The notes under the pieces were generated by a model. The model was not told where the DNA came from. It was given only the letters and a program-made list of their open reading frames with translations, and made no database searches. A DNA stretch of 64,000 nucleotides from assembly GCF_020991065.1 (NCBI RefSeq), contig NZ_CP087710.1:372001-436000 (forward strand), read 5' to 3'. Origin of the DNA: Nocardioides okcheonensis (GTDB taxonomy: Bacteria > Actinomycetota > Actinomycetes > Propionibacteriales > Nocardioidaceae). The position numbers were made by a program, and so were the translations under genes. The stretch's first letter is position 1, and the number at the start of each line of letters is the position of its first letter. Shown piece by piece: positions 17,601-24,892 of the stretch.

Positions 17601-18581
17601 ATGCGGGTGCGCACGACAGGGACGATGCTCGCCGCGGCGAGCCTGGTGGCGGTCGCCGTCGCCGGCCCGGCGCAGGCCGCGCCCCGGACCGTCAGCGGTC
17701 CCTCGACGGGTGACGACGGGCTCTTCCTCACCTACGTCTCGTGCGCCGACGTCTTCGGCGCGGGCACCGCCCCGGTGCCGCGCATCAACCTCGGCCCCTA
17801 CGCCGCTCCCGCCGGGCGCCGCTCCCTCGGCCTGGTCCCGCAGGGTGGCGGCACGGCCTCCGGCCCCTACGCCCGCATCGACTCGCTCGCCGCGGTCGAC
17901 GCCTCGCTGCAGGTCGCGGCGACCGGCGGCACCACCGGTGTCGCCCACCTCGTCACCGTGACCGCCGCCAACCCGCCCGGTACCGCCTGGGTCGCCCGGT
18001 CCGAGCTCGTGGTCCCGCCGGGCTCGTGGACGACGGTCCGAGCCGGCGACCTCACGTTCGCGTGGTCGCTGGTCGACCTCACGTCCCGGACCGTCGTCGC
18101 CCGCGCCGGGTCGGCGACGCCGGCGCAGTTCGCGGCCGAGCACGGCGACGGCCCCGGCTTCGTGGTCACGGGCTTCGGTTGCGACGGGCGCGCGTTCAAC
18201 CTCGACGCGATCGGCGCCGACGGGTCGTCGATCGACTTCGAGGGCGTCGCGCTGACCACCACGGCCGCCGTCGACCGCTCCACCGACGCGGTGGTCGTGA
18301 CAGGTCGGGTCACCGACCCGTCCGGGCGCGTCACGGGCGACCCGCTGGTGCTGGAGTCCCGTGCCCCCGGTGGAGCCTGGCGCGCCGAGGGCGCACCGGT
18401 GCTCGCAGACCCCGACGGCGTCGCACGCGCGGTCGTGCAGGTCACCGAGACGACCCAGTACCGCTGGCACCGCCCCGAGAGCCAGTACGCCGACGAGGGC
18501 TGGTCCGACCCGGTCACGGTCGAGGCGCCGGCCGTCCGCGGGTCCGCCACGCCCGAGCCCACGACGACCTCGACGCAGTAG
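17601..18581 (+). CDS. Secreted protein of unknown function
   Basis: A 326-residue predicted exported protein. The N-terminus is a Sec signal peptide (MRVRTTGTMLAAASLVAVAV, cleavage likely after GPAQA). The mature part is beta-rich, with two cysteines (SCADVFG, FGCDGRA) able to pair, and ends in a fibronectin/Ig-like segment (VVVTGRVTDPSGRVTGDPL) and a Pro/Thr/Ser-rich tail. No catalytic motif or family was recognised. In-frame ATGs at 17538 and 17541 exist, but the ATG at 17601 gives the better signal peptide and follows GAGCAGGA. Divergent from the AAA ATPase gene. Confidence 0.75.
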   Translation: MRVRTTGTMLAAASLVAVAVAGPAQAAPRTVSGPSTGDDGLFLTYVSCADVFGAGTAPVPRINLGPYAAPAGRRSLGLVPQGGGTASGPYARIDSLAAVDASLQVAATGGTTGVAHLVTVTAANPPGTAWVARSELVVPPGSWTTVRAGDLTFAWSLVDLTSRTVVARAGSATPAQFAAEHGDGPGFVVTGFGCDGRAFNLDAIGADGSSIDFEGVALTTTAAVDRSTDAVVVTGRVTDPSGRVTGDPLVLESRAPGGAWRAEGAPVLADPDGVARAVVQVTETTQYRWHRPESQYADEGWSDPVTVEAPAVRGSATPEPTTTSTQ

Positions 18582-18591
18582 CGCTCGGCGC

Positions 18592-18597
18592 TAGGGT
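18592..18597 (+). promoter_or_regulatory. -10 box of the LigD-like polymerase gene, predicted leaderless
   Basis: TAGGGT, 6 bases before the GTG at 18604. Confidence 0.65.
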
Positions 18598-18603
18598 CGG
18601 CCC

Positions 18604-19566
18604 GTGGCGTCTCCGTTCATCGAGGTCGAGGTCGACGACCGGGTCGTCAAGGTCACCAACCCCGACCGGGTCTACTTCCCCGAGACCGGCGCGACCAAGC
18701 TCGACCTGGTCGAGTACTACCTCAGCGTCGGGGACGGGATCGTCAACGCGCTGCGCGAGCGTCCGTGCATGCTGCACCGCTTCCCGAAGGGCCTGGCCGG
18801 CGACAAGGTGCACCAGAAGCGCCTCCCCGCCGGGGCCCCCGAGTGGGTCGAGACCGTGCGGCTGTTCTTCCCGCGGTGGAAGCGCACCGCCGACGAGCTC
18901 TGCGTGACGGAGCTGGCCAGCGTGGTCTGGGCGGTCCAGATGTCGACCGTCGAGTTCCACCCGTGGAACAGCCGCCGCGACGACACCGAGAAGCCCGACG
19001 AGTGGCGCATCGACCTCGATCCCGGGCCGGACTGCGACTGGGCGACCGTCCAGCGCGTCTCCCACGTCGTCCACGAGGTGCTCGACGAGCTGGGCGCGGT
19101 CGGGTTCCCCAAGACGAGCGGCGGCTCCGGGCTCCACGTCTACGTCCGGATCCCGCCCGACCACGGCTTCCAGGACGTACGCCGGGGCGCGCTCGCCTTC
19201 GCCCGCGAGGTCGAGCGCCGCGCCGAGGGCGACGTGACCACCGCCTGGTGGCGCAAGGACCGCGACCCCTCGCAGCTGTTCGTCGACTACAACCAGAACG
19301 CCCGCGACCACACCATCGCCGCGGCGTACTCCGTGCGCGGCGTCGCCAACGCGCGCGTGTCCGCCCCGGTGCGCTGGGACGAGGTCGACGACTGCGCGCC
19401 CGACGACTTCACCATCGTCACCATGCCCGACCGCTTCGCCGCGATCGGCGACCTGCACGGGGACATCGACGCCCACCCGTTCGACATCGCGCCGCTGCTG
19501 GAGTGGGCCGACCGCGACGAGGCCGACGGGCGCGAGACCCCCGACCTCGACGAGCAGTCGGGGTGA
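18604..19566 (+). CDS. Stand-alone LigD-type primase-polymerase domain protein
   Basis: A 320-residue archaeo-eukaryotic-primase-type polymerase, as in the polymerase domain of the end-joining ligase LigD. Motif I with two metal-binding aspartates is WRIDLDPGPDCDW, motif II is SGGSGLHVYV, and motif III is LFVDYNQN. The family opening LTNPDRVYFPE-like stretch (VTNPDRVYFPETGATK) is near the start. No ligase or phosphoesterase domain is attached and no ku gene is in the window. Such proteins fill gaps or extend ends with ribonucleotides. Start chosen at GTG 18604, 6 bases after TAGGGT. Confidence 0.9.
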   Translation: MASPFIEVEVDDRVVKVTNPDRVYFPETGATKLDLVEYYLSVGDGIVNALRERPCMLHRFPKGLAGDKVHQKRLPAGAPEWVETVRLFFPRWKRTADELCVTELASVVWAVQMSTVEFHPWNSRRDDTEKPDEWRIDLDPGPDCDWATVQRVSHVVHEVLDELGAVGFPKTSGGSGLHVYVRIPPDHGFQDVRRGALAFAREVERRAEGDVTTAWWRKDRDPSQLFVDYNQNARDHTIAAAYSVRGVANARVSAPVRWDEVDDCAPDDFTIVTMPDRFAAIGDLHGDIDAHPFDIAPLLEWADRDEADGRETPDLDEQSG

Positions 19567-19632
19567 GGTTCGCGACACCCGCGTCTCAGCGCGCGCACAG
19601 GTCGTCCTCACGGTCCTCTCACGCTTGCTGCC

Positions 19633-19638
19633 TAGGTT
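19633..19638 (+). promoter_or_regulatory. -10 box of the lipid-kinase gene at 19646, predicted leaderless
   Basis: TAGGTT, 7 bases before the ATG at 19646; it argues against the in-frame start 21 bases upstream at 19625. Confidence 0.6.
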
Positions 19639-19645
19639 CGAGGGC

Positions 19646-20581
19646 ATGCACACCCAGCCGACCACCGACCGGGTCGCGGTCGTCGTCAACACGGCCGCGC
19701 GGACCGGCGCGCGGGTGCTCCCGCTCGTCGAGCAGCACCTGCGCGGTCCGGGTCGGGAGGTCGTCGTCCACCCCGCGCACGGCGGGGCCGGGCTCGAGGC
19801 GGCGCTCGACGCGGCCCTCGCCGCCACCCCCGACCTGCTGGTGGTCGGCGGCGGTGACGGCACGATCGGCTGCGCGGCGGCCCGGGTCGCCCACACCGGC
19901 ACGGCGCTCGGGGTCCTGCCGCTGGGCACCGCCAACGACTTCGCCCGCACCCTGGGCATCCCGACGGCGCTCCCGGCCGCCGTCCGCACCCTGACCGAGG
20001 GGCACGTCGTCGACGTCGACCTCGGCCGGGTCGACGGGCGCGCCTACCTCAACGTCGCGTCGCTCGGCCTGTCGGTCGCGGTCACCCGCCGGCTCACGCC
20101 CGGCCTCAAGCGCCGGCTCGGCCGTCTGGCGTACCCGGTCGCGACGCTGCGGGCCTACCGCTCGCACCGGCCGTTCGCCGCCCGGCTCGAGCTCGCCGAC
20201 GGCGCCACGCTGGAGCTCGAGGACCTGCTGCAGGTGGCGGTGGGCAACGGCCGCCACTACGGCGGTGGGCTGACCGTCTCGCCGACCGCCTCGATCGACG
20301 ACCACCTGCTCGACGTCTACGCCGTGGAGCGCGGCCGCCTGCGCGACCACGTCTCGCTCGCACGGCTGCTGCGCACCGGACACCTCGTCGAGCACGAGCG
20401 GGTCCACCACGTGACGGCACGCCGGATCCGGCTGGTCACCGACGAGCCGCTCGAGGTCAACCTCGACGGCGAGATCGCCGCGACGACCCCCGCCACCTTC
20501 GAGGTCGACCGGAACGCCCTGCACGTCGTCGTGCCGCGGGGGAGCGGTGCCGCCCGGATGGACGGGGCGTCGGGTCCCTAG
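19646..20581 (+). CDS. Diacylglycerol/lipid kinase family protein (YegS-like)
   Basis: About 311 residues of the DagK/sphingosine kinase superfamily. N-terminal VVNTAARTGAR is the first nucleotide loop; LVVGGGDGTIG is the kinase GGDGT motif; LPLGTANDFARTLGIP is the second. The second domain carries VAVGNGRHYGGGLTVSPTASIDDHLLDV and NLDGEIAATTP. Substrate cannot be read from sequence; relatives phosphorylate diacylglycerol or other lipids at the membrane. The TAG stop is also the first half of the -10 box of rpe. A second member of the superfamily lies at 60713. Confidence 0.85.
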   Translation: MHTQPTTDRVAVVVNTAARTGARVLPLVEQHLRGPGREVVVHPAHGGAGLEAALDAALAATPDLLVVGGGDGTIGCAAARVAHTGTALGVLPLGTANDFARTLGIPTALPAAVRTLTEGHVVDVDLGRVDGRAYLNVASLGLSVAVTRRLTPGLKRRLGRLAYPVATLRAYRSHRPFAARLELADGATLELEDLLQVAVGNGRHYGGGLTVSPTASIDDHLLDVYAVERGRLRDHVSLARLLRTGHLVEHERVHHVTARRIRLVTDEPLEVNLDGEIAATTPATFEVDRNALHVVVPRGSGAARMDGASGP

Positions 20582-20584
20582 GAT
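20579..20584 (+). promoter_or_regulatory. -10 box of rpe overlapping the upstream stop codon, predicted leaderless
   Basis: TAGGAT; its first three bases are the TAG stop of the lipid-kinase gene. It lies 6 bases before the rpe GTG. Confidence 0.6.
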
Positions 20585-20590
20585 CGTCGC

Positions 20591-21253
20591 GTGGGCATCC
20601 AGATCACTCCGAGCATCCTCAACGCCGACCTCTCGCGCCTCGCCGACGAGGTGGCGCGCATCCCCAGCGCGGACTGGGTGCACGTCGACGTCATGGACAA
20701 CCACTTCGTGCCCAACCTCACCCTCGGGCTCCCGGTCGTCGAGGCGCTCAGCCAGCACGCCTCCCAGCCGCTCGACGCGCACCTGATGATCGAGGACGCC
20801 GACCGGTGGGCGCCGGCGTACGCCGAGGCCGGCTGCGGGTCGGTCACCTTCCACGTCGAGGCGGCGAAGGCCCCGGTGCGGCTCGCCCGGGAGATCCGGG
20901 CGCAGGGCGCCCGCGCGTCGATGGCGCTCAAGCCGGCCACGCCGATCGAGCCCTACGAGGCGCTGCTGCCCGAGCTCGACATGGTGCTCATCATGACCGT
21001 CGAGCCCGGCTTCGGCGGCCAGAAGTTCCTCGACCTGTGCCTGCCGAAGATCCGGACCGCCCGCGCCCTCATGGACAAGCACGGCGTCGAGACCTGGCTC
21101 CAGGTCGACGGCGGCGTCTCGCTGGAGACCATCGAGCGGTGCGCCGAGGCCGGAGCCGACGTCTTCGTCGCCGGCTCGGCCGTCTACTCCGCCGACGACC
21201 CCGACGCGATGGTCGAGGCGCTGCGGGCGACGGCGGCCTCGGCGGCGGGCTGA
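20591..21253 (+). CDS. rpe: Ribulose-phosphate 3-epimerase
   Basis: A 220-residue TIM barrel interconverting ribulose-5-phosphate and xylulose-5-phosphate in the pentose phosphate pathway. Family signatures are [33 protein letters not shown] (metal and catalytic Asp), [24 protein letters not shown] and [11 protein letters not shown] with the second catalytic Asp; VAGSAVY binds phosphate. GTG start at 20591. The stop overlaps the next start (TGATG), so the small downstream gene is translationally coupled. Confidence 0.97.
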   Translation: MGIQITPSILNADLSRLADEVARIPSADWVHVDVMDNHFVPNLTLGLPVVEALSQHASQPLDAHLMIEDADRWAPAYAEAGCGSVTFHVEAAKAPVRLAREIRAQGARASMALKPATPIEPYEALLPELDMVLIMTVEPGFGGQKFLDLCLPKIRTARALMDKHGVETWLQVDGGVSLETIERCAEAGADVFVAGSAVYSADDPDAMVEALRATAASAAG

Positions 21254-21651
21254 TGCAGCCCTACGCGCGCCTCTGGGAGCGGCTCCTGGACCTGCTGGCG
21301 AGGATGGGTGAGGTCGACGCCTCGACTCCGGGCCGGATCCGTCTCCGGACGGGCCGACGTCGCGTCGAGATCGTCATGACCGAGGACGACTGGAGTGATC
21401 TCGCCAGGGTCATCTACGGCTCCTTCGACGGCGCGGCCGAGCACCTGCGCCGCGCGCTGGCCGCCGCGGAGGCGGAGGACGCGCCCTACCTCGTGTACTA
21501 CACCTACGACCTCGAGCCCAGCCAGACGCCCGAGAGCCCGACGCGACTGCAGGAGGAGGCGGACCTGCGCCGGGTGCAGGAGCACCTGCGCGACCACCCG
21601 GACGCCCGCGGCGAGTGGCGCGCGTACCCGCCGGGGCACGAGCCGGGCTGA
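21253..21651 (+). CDS. Uncharacterised 132-residue protein coupled to rpe
   Basis: ATG at 21253 overlaps the rpe stop by one base (TGATG). No signal or membrane segment. The N-terminal half is mixed (RIRLRTGRRRVEIVMTEDDW, a beta strand then a helix DLARVIYGSFDGAAEHL), the middle is an acidic stretch AAAEAEDAPYLVYYTYDLE and the end is charged and probably helical (LQEEADLRRVQEHLRDH). The family was not recognised. A large inverted repeat follows 35 bases downstream and probably ends this operon. Confidence 0.7.
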   Translation: MQPYARLWERLLDLLARMGEVDASTPGRIRLRTGRRRVEIVMTEDDWSDLARVIYGSFDGAAEHLRRALAAAEAEDAPYLVYYTYDLEPSQTPESPTRLQEEADLRRVQEHLRDHPDARGEWRAYPPGHEPG

Positions 21652-21685
21652 GCAGCGATCGTCCACAGGCCCTCCCGCCCTCGCT

Positions 21686-21752
21686 CCGGTAGTCCGCTGC
21701 GATCGGCCGCTGGTGGGGCCCGGAGGACCGGCTGATCGCAGCGGACTACCGG
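21686..21752. repeat. Perfect 19-bp inverted repeat with 29-base loop
   Basis: The arms are 21686-21704 and 21734-21752, exact complements; the flanks (TCCACAG at 21662-21668 against CTGTGGA at 21758-21764) extend the symmetry imperfectly. It sits between genes at 21651 and 21810. No T run follows, so it may be a terminator, an extragenic palindrome or a mobile-element remnant. Confidence 0.85.
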
Positions 21753-21797
21753 GGAGGCTGTGGAGGGCTGGGGGCTGGAGGGCTGGGCGACGCTGCG

Positions 21798-21803
21798 TAC
21801 GGT
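21798..21803 (+). promoter_or_regulatory. -10 box of the DUF427 gene, predicted leaderless
   Basis: TACGGT, 6 bases before the ATG at 21810. Confidence 0.5.
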
Positions 21804-21809
21804 GGGCGC

Positions 21810-22283
21810 ATGAGCGAGCCGACCGAGTCCGTGTGGGACTACCCGCGCCCGCCGCGGGTCGAGCCGAGCAGCGAGCACGTCGTCGTCACCCACGCCGGTG
21901 TGGTCGTCGCCGACACCACCGCCAGCCTGCGGGTGCTGGAGACCAGCCACCCGCCGACGTACTACCTGCCGCGCAGCGCCTTCGCCGACGGCGTCCTGCG
22001 TCCCGGCGAGGGGGCGTCGTGGTGCGAGTGGAAGGGGCAGGCCGCCTACTTCGACCTCGTCGTGGGCGACGAGGTGCTGCCGGCGATCGCCTGGACCTAC
22101 CCGACGCCGACGAAGGCCTTCGAGGCGCTGGTCGACCACGTCGCGCTCTATCCCGGCCGGGTCGACCGGTGCACCGTCGACGGCGAGGTCGTCCAGCCGC
22201 AGCCGGGCAGCTTCTACGGCGGCTGGATCACCTCGCGCGTGACCGGACCGTTCAAGGGCGCCCCGGGCACCTCCGGCTGGTGA
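21810..22283 (+). CDS. DUF427 domain protein
   Basis: A 157-residue protein of the DUF427 family: VVADTTASLRVLETSHPPTYYLPRSA, then CEWKGQAAYFDLVVGD and AIAWTYPTPTKAFEALVDHVALYPGR, the usual beta-barrel-like core with conserved Cys, Trp and Tyr residues. The C-terminus (YGGWITSRVTGPFKG, TSGW) also matches family habits. Function unknown; soluble, no signal peptide. ATG 6 bases after TACGGT. It stands alone, followed by a convergent gene. Confidence 0.85.
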   Translation: MSEPTESVWDYPRPPRVEPSSEHVVVTHAGVVVADTTASLRVLETSHPPTYYLPRSAFADGVLRPGEGASWCEWKGQAAYFDLVVGDEVLPAIAWTYPTPTKAFEALVDHVALYPGRVDRCTVDGEVVQPQPGSFYGGWITSRVTGPFKGAPGTSGW

Positions 22284-22301
22284 GCCGGCGGCGCGGGCCG
22301 C

Positions 22302-22682
22302 TCAGTGCAGGCCGCGGTCGTCGACCTGCTGGCTGAGCAGGTGCGACCCGTGCCGCTCCTGCTCGGCGATGCGCCGGTCGTCGGCGACCCACGACTGGCC
22401 CTCGAGCTCGTCGGCGCGGGACTGCACGCGCTCGAGCCGGGCGGTCCACGCCTCGACCTCGCGCGCGACGTCGTCGAGCCGGGCGTGGGGGAGGACGACC
22501 GCGTCGCCCTCGCTGCGCACGCCGGGCTCGCTCGCGGCCAGCGCGTCGGCCTCGTAGGGACTCAGGGCGCGGGTCAGCCGCATCCGCACCGGGTAGGTCT
22601 CGCGGTCCACGTCGGCCGGGTCCACGGCCAGCTCGACGATCCCGATGGCCGGTCGGCGGCCCGTACGCGTGTGCCAGCTCAT
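22302..22682 (-). CDS. Uncharacterised 126-residue protein
   Basis: ATG at 22682 is chosen because GAGGGG ends 9 bases upstream; another in-frame ATG at 22691 is too close to it. The N-terminal half has a beta-rich piece (IGIVELAVDPADVDRETYPV, MRLTRALSPYEADALAASEP); the C-terminal half is a charged helix, possibly coiled coil (ARLDDVAREVEAWTARLERV, SRADELEGQ, AEQERHGSHLLSQQ). No family recognised. It lies downstream of a strongly structured 120-base spacer that could be its leader. Confidence 0.65.
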   Translation of the reverse strand: MSWHTRTGRRPAIGIVELAVDPADVDRETYPVRMRLTRALSPYEADALAASEPGVRSEGDAVVLPHARLDDVAREVEAWTARLERVQSRADELEGQSWVADDRRIAEQERHGSHLLSQQVDDRGLH

Positions 22683-22704
22683 GTGCGTCATCCCCTCGTC
22701 GGGG

Positions 22705-22783
22705 GCCCGAGCGACCCCTGCGGACGAGCACACCACGCGCGGGCGCACCGCGCCATGGGGTCCTCACCCCATGGCAGGGGTCG
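22705..22783 (-). repeat. Nested inverted repeats in the leader of the gene at 22302-22682
   Basis: Inner hairpin 22752-22775: a perfect 10-bp stem (GCCATGGGGT and complement) with a CCTC loop. Outer arms 22712-22720 (CGACCCCTG) and 22775-22783 pair exactly and are extended by GGGCCC-like flanks. Only one base is shared by the two stems. It may be a terminator after the upstream gene or a structured mRNA leader. Confidence 0.7.
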
Positions 22784-22806
22784 GCCCGACAGCAGAGGGA
22801 AGGGGG

Positions 22807-23034
22807 TCAGCCGGCGAAGAGGGTCAGCCGCTGCCGGATGATCTTGCGACGCAGGACGACGCGGCGCTTGCCGTCGTTGCCGATGCGGAGCCGGTCGAGC
22901 TCCCACCCGCCGTGCTCGGCGCGCTCGACGAGGAGGCGGGTGACGACGTTGCGCGAGAAGTCCTTCGGGAGCACGAGCGTCTCGAACTCCCACTCGATCC
23001 CGCGGCCGGGGGGACGGCGGTGCATCCTGGCCAC
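22807..23034 (-). CDS. DUF5703 family small protein
   Basis: A 75-residue basic protein with the family pattern WEFETLVLPKDFSRNVVTRL, LLVERAEHGGWELDRLRI and the arginine-rich end RRVVLRRKIIRQR. These short actinobacterial proteins have no assigned function. The GTG at 23034 follows GAGGAG by 7 bases, which decides the start. It lies 21 bases after the aldo/keto reductase gene, so the two are probably co-transcribed. Confidence 0.8.
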   Translation of the reverse strand: MARMHRRPPGRGIEWEFETLVLPKDFSRNVVTRLLVERAEHGGWELDRLRIGNDGKRRVVLRRKIIRQRLTLFAG

Positions 23035-23055
23035 TCTGGTCTCCTCTCGTCGTGG

Positions 23056-24003
23056 TCAGTCGGCCGAGACGTCGTCGAGGGCCGCGACGATCTCGGGTGG
23101 CAGGGTCAGGTCCTCGACGCCGAGGGCGCCGTCGAGCTGGGCGGCGGTGCGGGCGCCGACGATCGGCGAGGTGACGCCGGCGCGGTCACGCACCCACACG
23201 AGCGAGACCTCCAGCGGCGACCAGCCCAGCCCGTCGGCCGCGCGGGCCACGGCCTCGACGATGCCGCGGCCGCGGTCGTCGAGGTACGTGCCGACGAACC
23301 GGCCGAAGTGCTCGGTGGCGGCGCGGGAGTCCGACGGCGTCCCGGTGCGGTACTTGCCGGTCAGCACGCCGCGCCCGAGCGGCGACCACGGCAGCACGCC
23401 GAGCCCGAGCGCCTCCGCGGCCGGCAGCACCTCGTGCTCGATCGTGCGGTTGAGCAGCGAGTACTCGACCTGGGTCGAGGCCAGCGGCGTACGGCCCGGG
23501 ACCGCGCGCTGCCAGGTGGCGGCCTGCGCGGTCTGCCAGCCCGTGTAGTTGGAGACGCCGAGGTAGGACACGCGTCCCGAGCTCACCGCGAGGTCGAGCG
23601 CCGAGAGCGTCTCCTCCAGCGGCGTCTCGTCGGTCCACACGTGCACCTGCCACAGGTCGACGTGGTCCACGCCCAGCCGCTTCAGCGAGGCGTCGAGGGC
23701 GGGCAGGAGGTGGCCGCGCGAGGTGTTGGTGACCCGCTCGCCGGTGCGCCGCGAGATGCCCGCCTTGGTCGCCAGGACGACCTCGTCGCGCGCGACCACG
23801 TCACCGAGCAGGCTGCCGATCAGCTCCTCGCTCGCACCGTCGCCGTAGCCGGCCGCGGTGTCCAGCAGCGTGCCGCCCGCCTCGACGAACGCGACCAGCT
23901 GGTCGCGGGCCTCGTGCTCGTCGGTGTCGCGACCCCAGGTCATCGTGCCGAGCCCGAGCCGGGAGACCTTGAGGCCGGTGGCCCCGAGCGAACGCTGCTG
24001 CAT
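23056..24003 (-). CDS. Aldo/keto reductase
   Basis: A 315-residue NADPH-dependent oxidoreductase of the AKR superfamily. The catalytic tetrad regions are visible: Asp and Tyr in LLDTAAGYGDGASEELIG, Lys in VVLATKAGIS, His in LWQVHVWTDE. The coenzyme site includes STQVEYSLLNR, WSPLGRGVLTGKY and the C-terminal SPIVGARTAAQLDGAL. Most like the general AKR11/AKR12-type stress reductases; the substrate is unknown. ATG at 24003 with a TACCCT box 7 bases upstream; divergent from uppP. Confidence 0.92.
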   Translation of the reverse strand: MQQRSLGATGLKVSRLGLGTMTWGRDTDEHEARDQLVAFVEAGGTLLDTAAGYGDGASEELIGSLLGDVVARDEVVLATKAGISRRTGERVTNTSRGHLLPALDASLKRLGVDHVDLWQVHVWTDETPLEETLSALDLAVSSGRVSYLGVSNYTGWQTAQAATWQRAVPGRTPLASTQVEYSLLNRTIEHEVLPAAEALGLGVLPWSPLGRGVLTGKYRTGTPSDSRAATEHFGRFVGTYLDDRGRGIVEAVARAADGLGWSPLEVSLVWVRDRAGVTSPIVGARTAAQLDGALGVEDLTLPPEIVAALDDVSAD

Positions 24004-24010
24004 GGAGGTG

Positions 24011-24016
24011 AGGGTA
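24011..24016 (-). promoter_or_regulatory. -10 box of the aldo/keto reductase gene, predicted leaderless
   Basis: TACCCT on the minus strand, 7 bases before the ATG at 24003. Confidence 0.5.
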
Positions 24017-24053
24017 GCCACGGGTCGCACGTGGACGGGCACGGACGCGCCCG

Positions 24054-24059
24054 TAGGCT
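24054..24059 (+). promoter_or_regulatory. -10 box of uppP, predicted near-leaderless
   Basis: TAGGCT, 8 bases before the GTG at 24068. Confidence 0.55.
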
Positions 24060-24067
24060 GACCCGCT

Positions 24068-24892
24068 GTGACGGATCTCCTCAAAGCGGTCGTGCTCGGC
24101 ATCATCCAGGGCCTCACCGAGTTCCTGCCGATCTCGAGCAGCGCGCACCTGCGGATCTTCCCCGAGCTGTTCGGGTGGGGCGACCCCGGCGCCGCGTTCA
24201 CCGCGGTGATCCAGATCGGCACCGAGCTCGCGGTGCTCATCTACTTCCGCAAGGACATCTGGCGCATCGGCAGCGCGTGGGTGCGCTCGCTGTTCCAGCC
24301 GGAGTTCCGCGGCGGCGTCGACGCCCGGATGGGGTGGTACATCATCGTCGGCTCGCTGCCGATCGTGGTGCTCGGCGTGCTGCTCAAGGGCGTGATCGAG
24401 CGGGACTTCCGCAACCTCTGGATCATCGGCACCACCCTGATCGTCATGGGCGTCGTGCTCGGGATCGCCGACCGGGTCGGGCGCACCGACCGCACGCTCG
24501 GCAAGATCACCCTCAAGGACGCGGTGCTGATGGGCGCCGCCCAGGCGCTGGCGCTCATCCCGGGCGTCTCCCGGTCCGGCGCGACCATCTCGGCCGGACG
24601 CTTCCTCGGCCTCGAGCGCGAGGCCGCCACCCGCTTCGCCTTCCTGCTCGCCATCCCCGCCGTGGTCGGCGCCGGGCTGTTCGAGCTCAAGGAGATCCCG
24701 CACGGCCACAACGACTTCGGCTGGGGGCCGACGATCACCGCGACGGTGGTGTCGTTCGTGGTCGGCTACGCCGCGATCGCGTGGCTGCTGCGCTACGTCA
24801 GCACCCGGTCGTACACCCCGTTCGTGCTCTACCGCGTCGCGCTCGGCGCGGCGACCCTCATCCTGCTGGGCGCGGGCGTGCTGAGCGCCTGA
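24068..24892 (+). CDS. uppP: Undecaprenyl-diphosphatase (BacA/UppP)
   Basis: A 274-residue integral membrane phosphatase that recycles undecaprenyl diphosphate for peptidoglycan synthesis; overproduction gives bacitracin resistance in other bacteria. The conserved motifs are GIIQGLTEFLPISSSAHL near the N-terminus and ALIPGVSRSGATISAG in the second repeat, both on the outer face. About eight membrane segments are evident. The 3' end overlaps the convergent MFS gene by 35 bases. Confidence 0.96.
   Translation: MTDLLKAVVLGIIQGLTEFLPISSSAHLRIFPELFGWGDPGAAFTAVIQIGTELAVLIYFRKDIWRIGSAWVRSLFQPEFRGGVDARMGWYIIVGSLPIVVLGVLLKGVIERDFRNLWIIGTTLIVMGVVLGIADRVGRTDRTLGKITLKDAVLMGAAQALALIPGVSRSGATISAGRFLGLEREAATRFAFLLAIPAVVGAGLFELKEIPHGHNDFGWGPTITATVVSFVVGYAAIAWLLRYVSTRSYTPFVLYRVALGAATLILLGAGVLSA

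Noticed and set aside
15363..18581. One 1072-codon fusion of RsmB with the secreted protein
   Set aside because: Produced by the rsmB frameshift running on through the minus-strand ATPase gene; the secreted protein has its own signal peptide and start at 17601.
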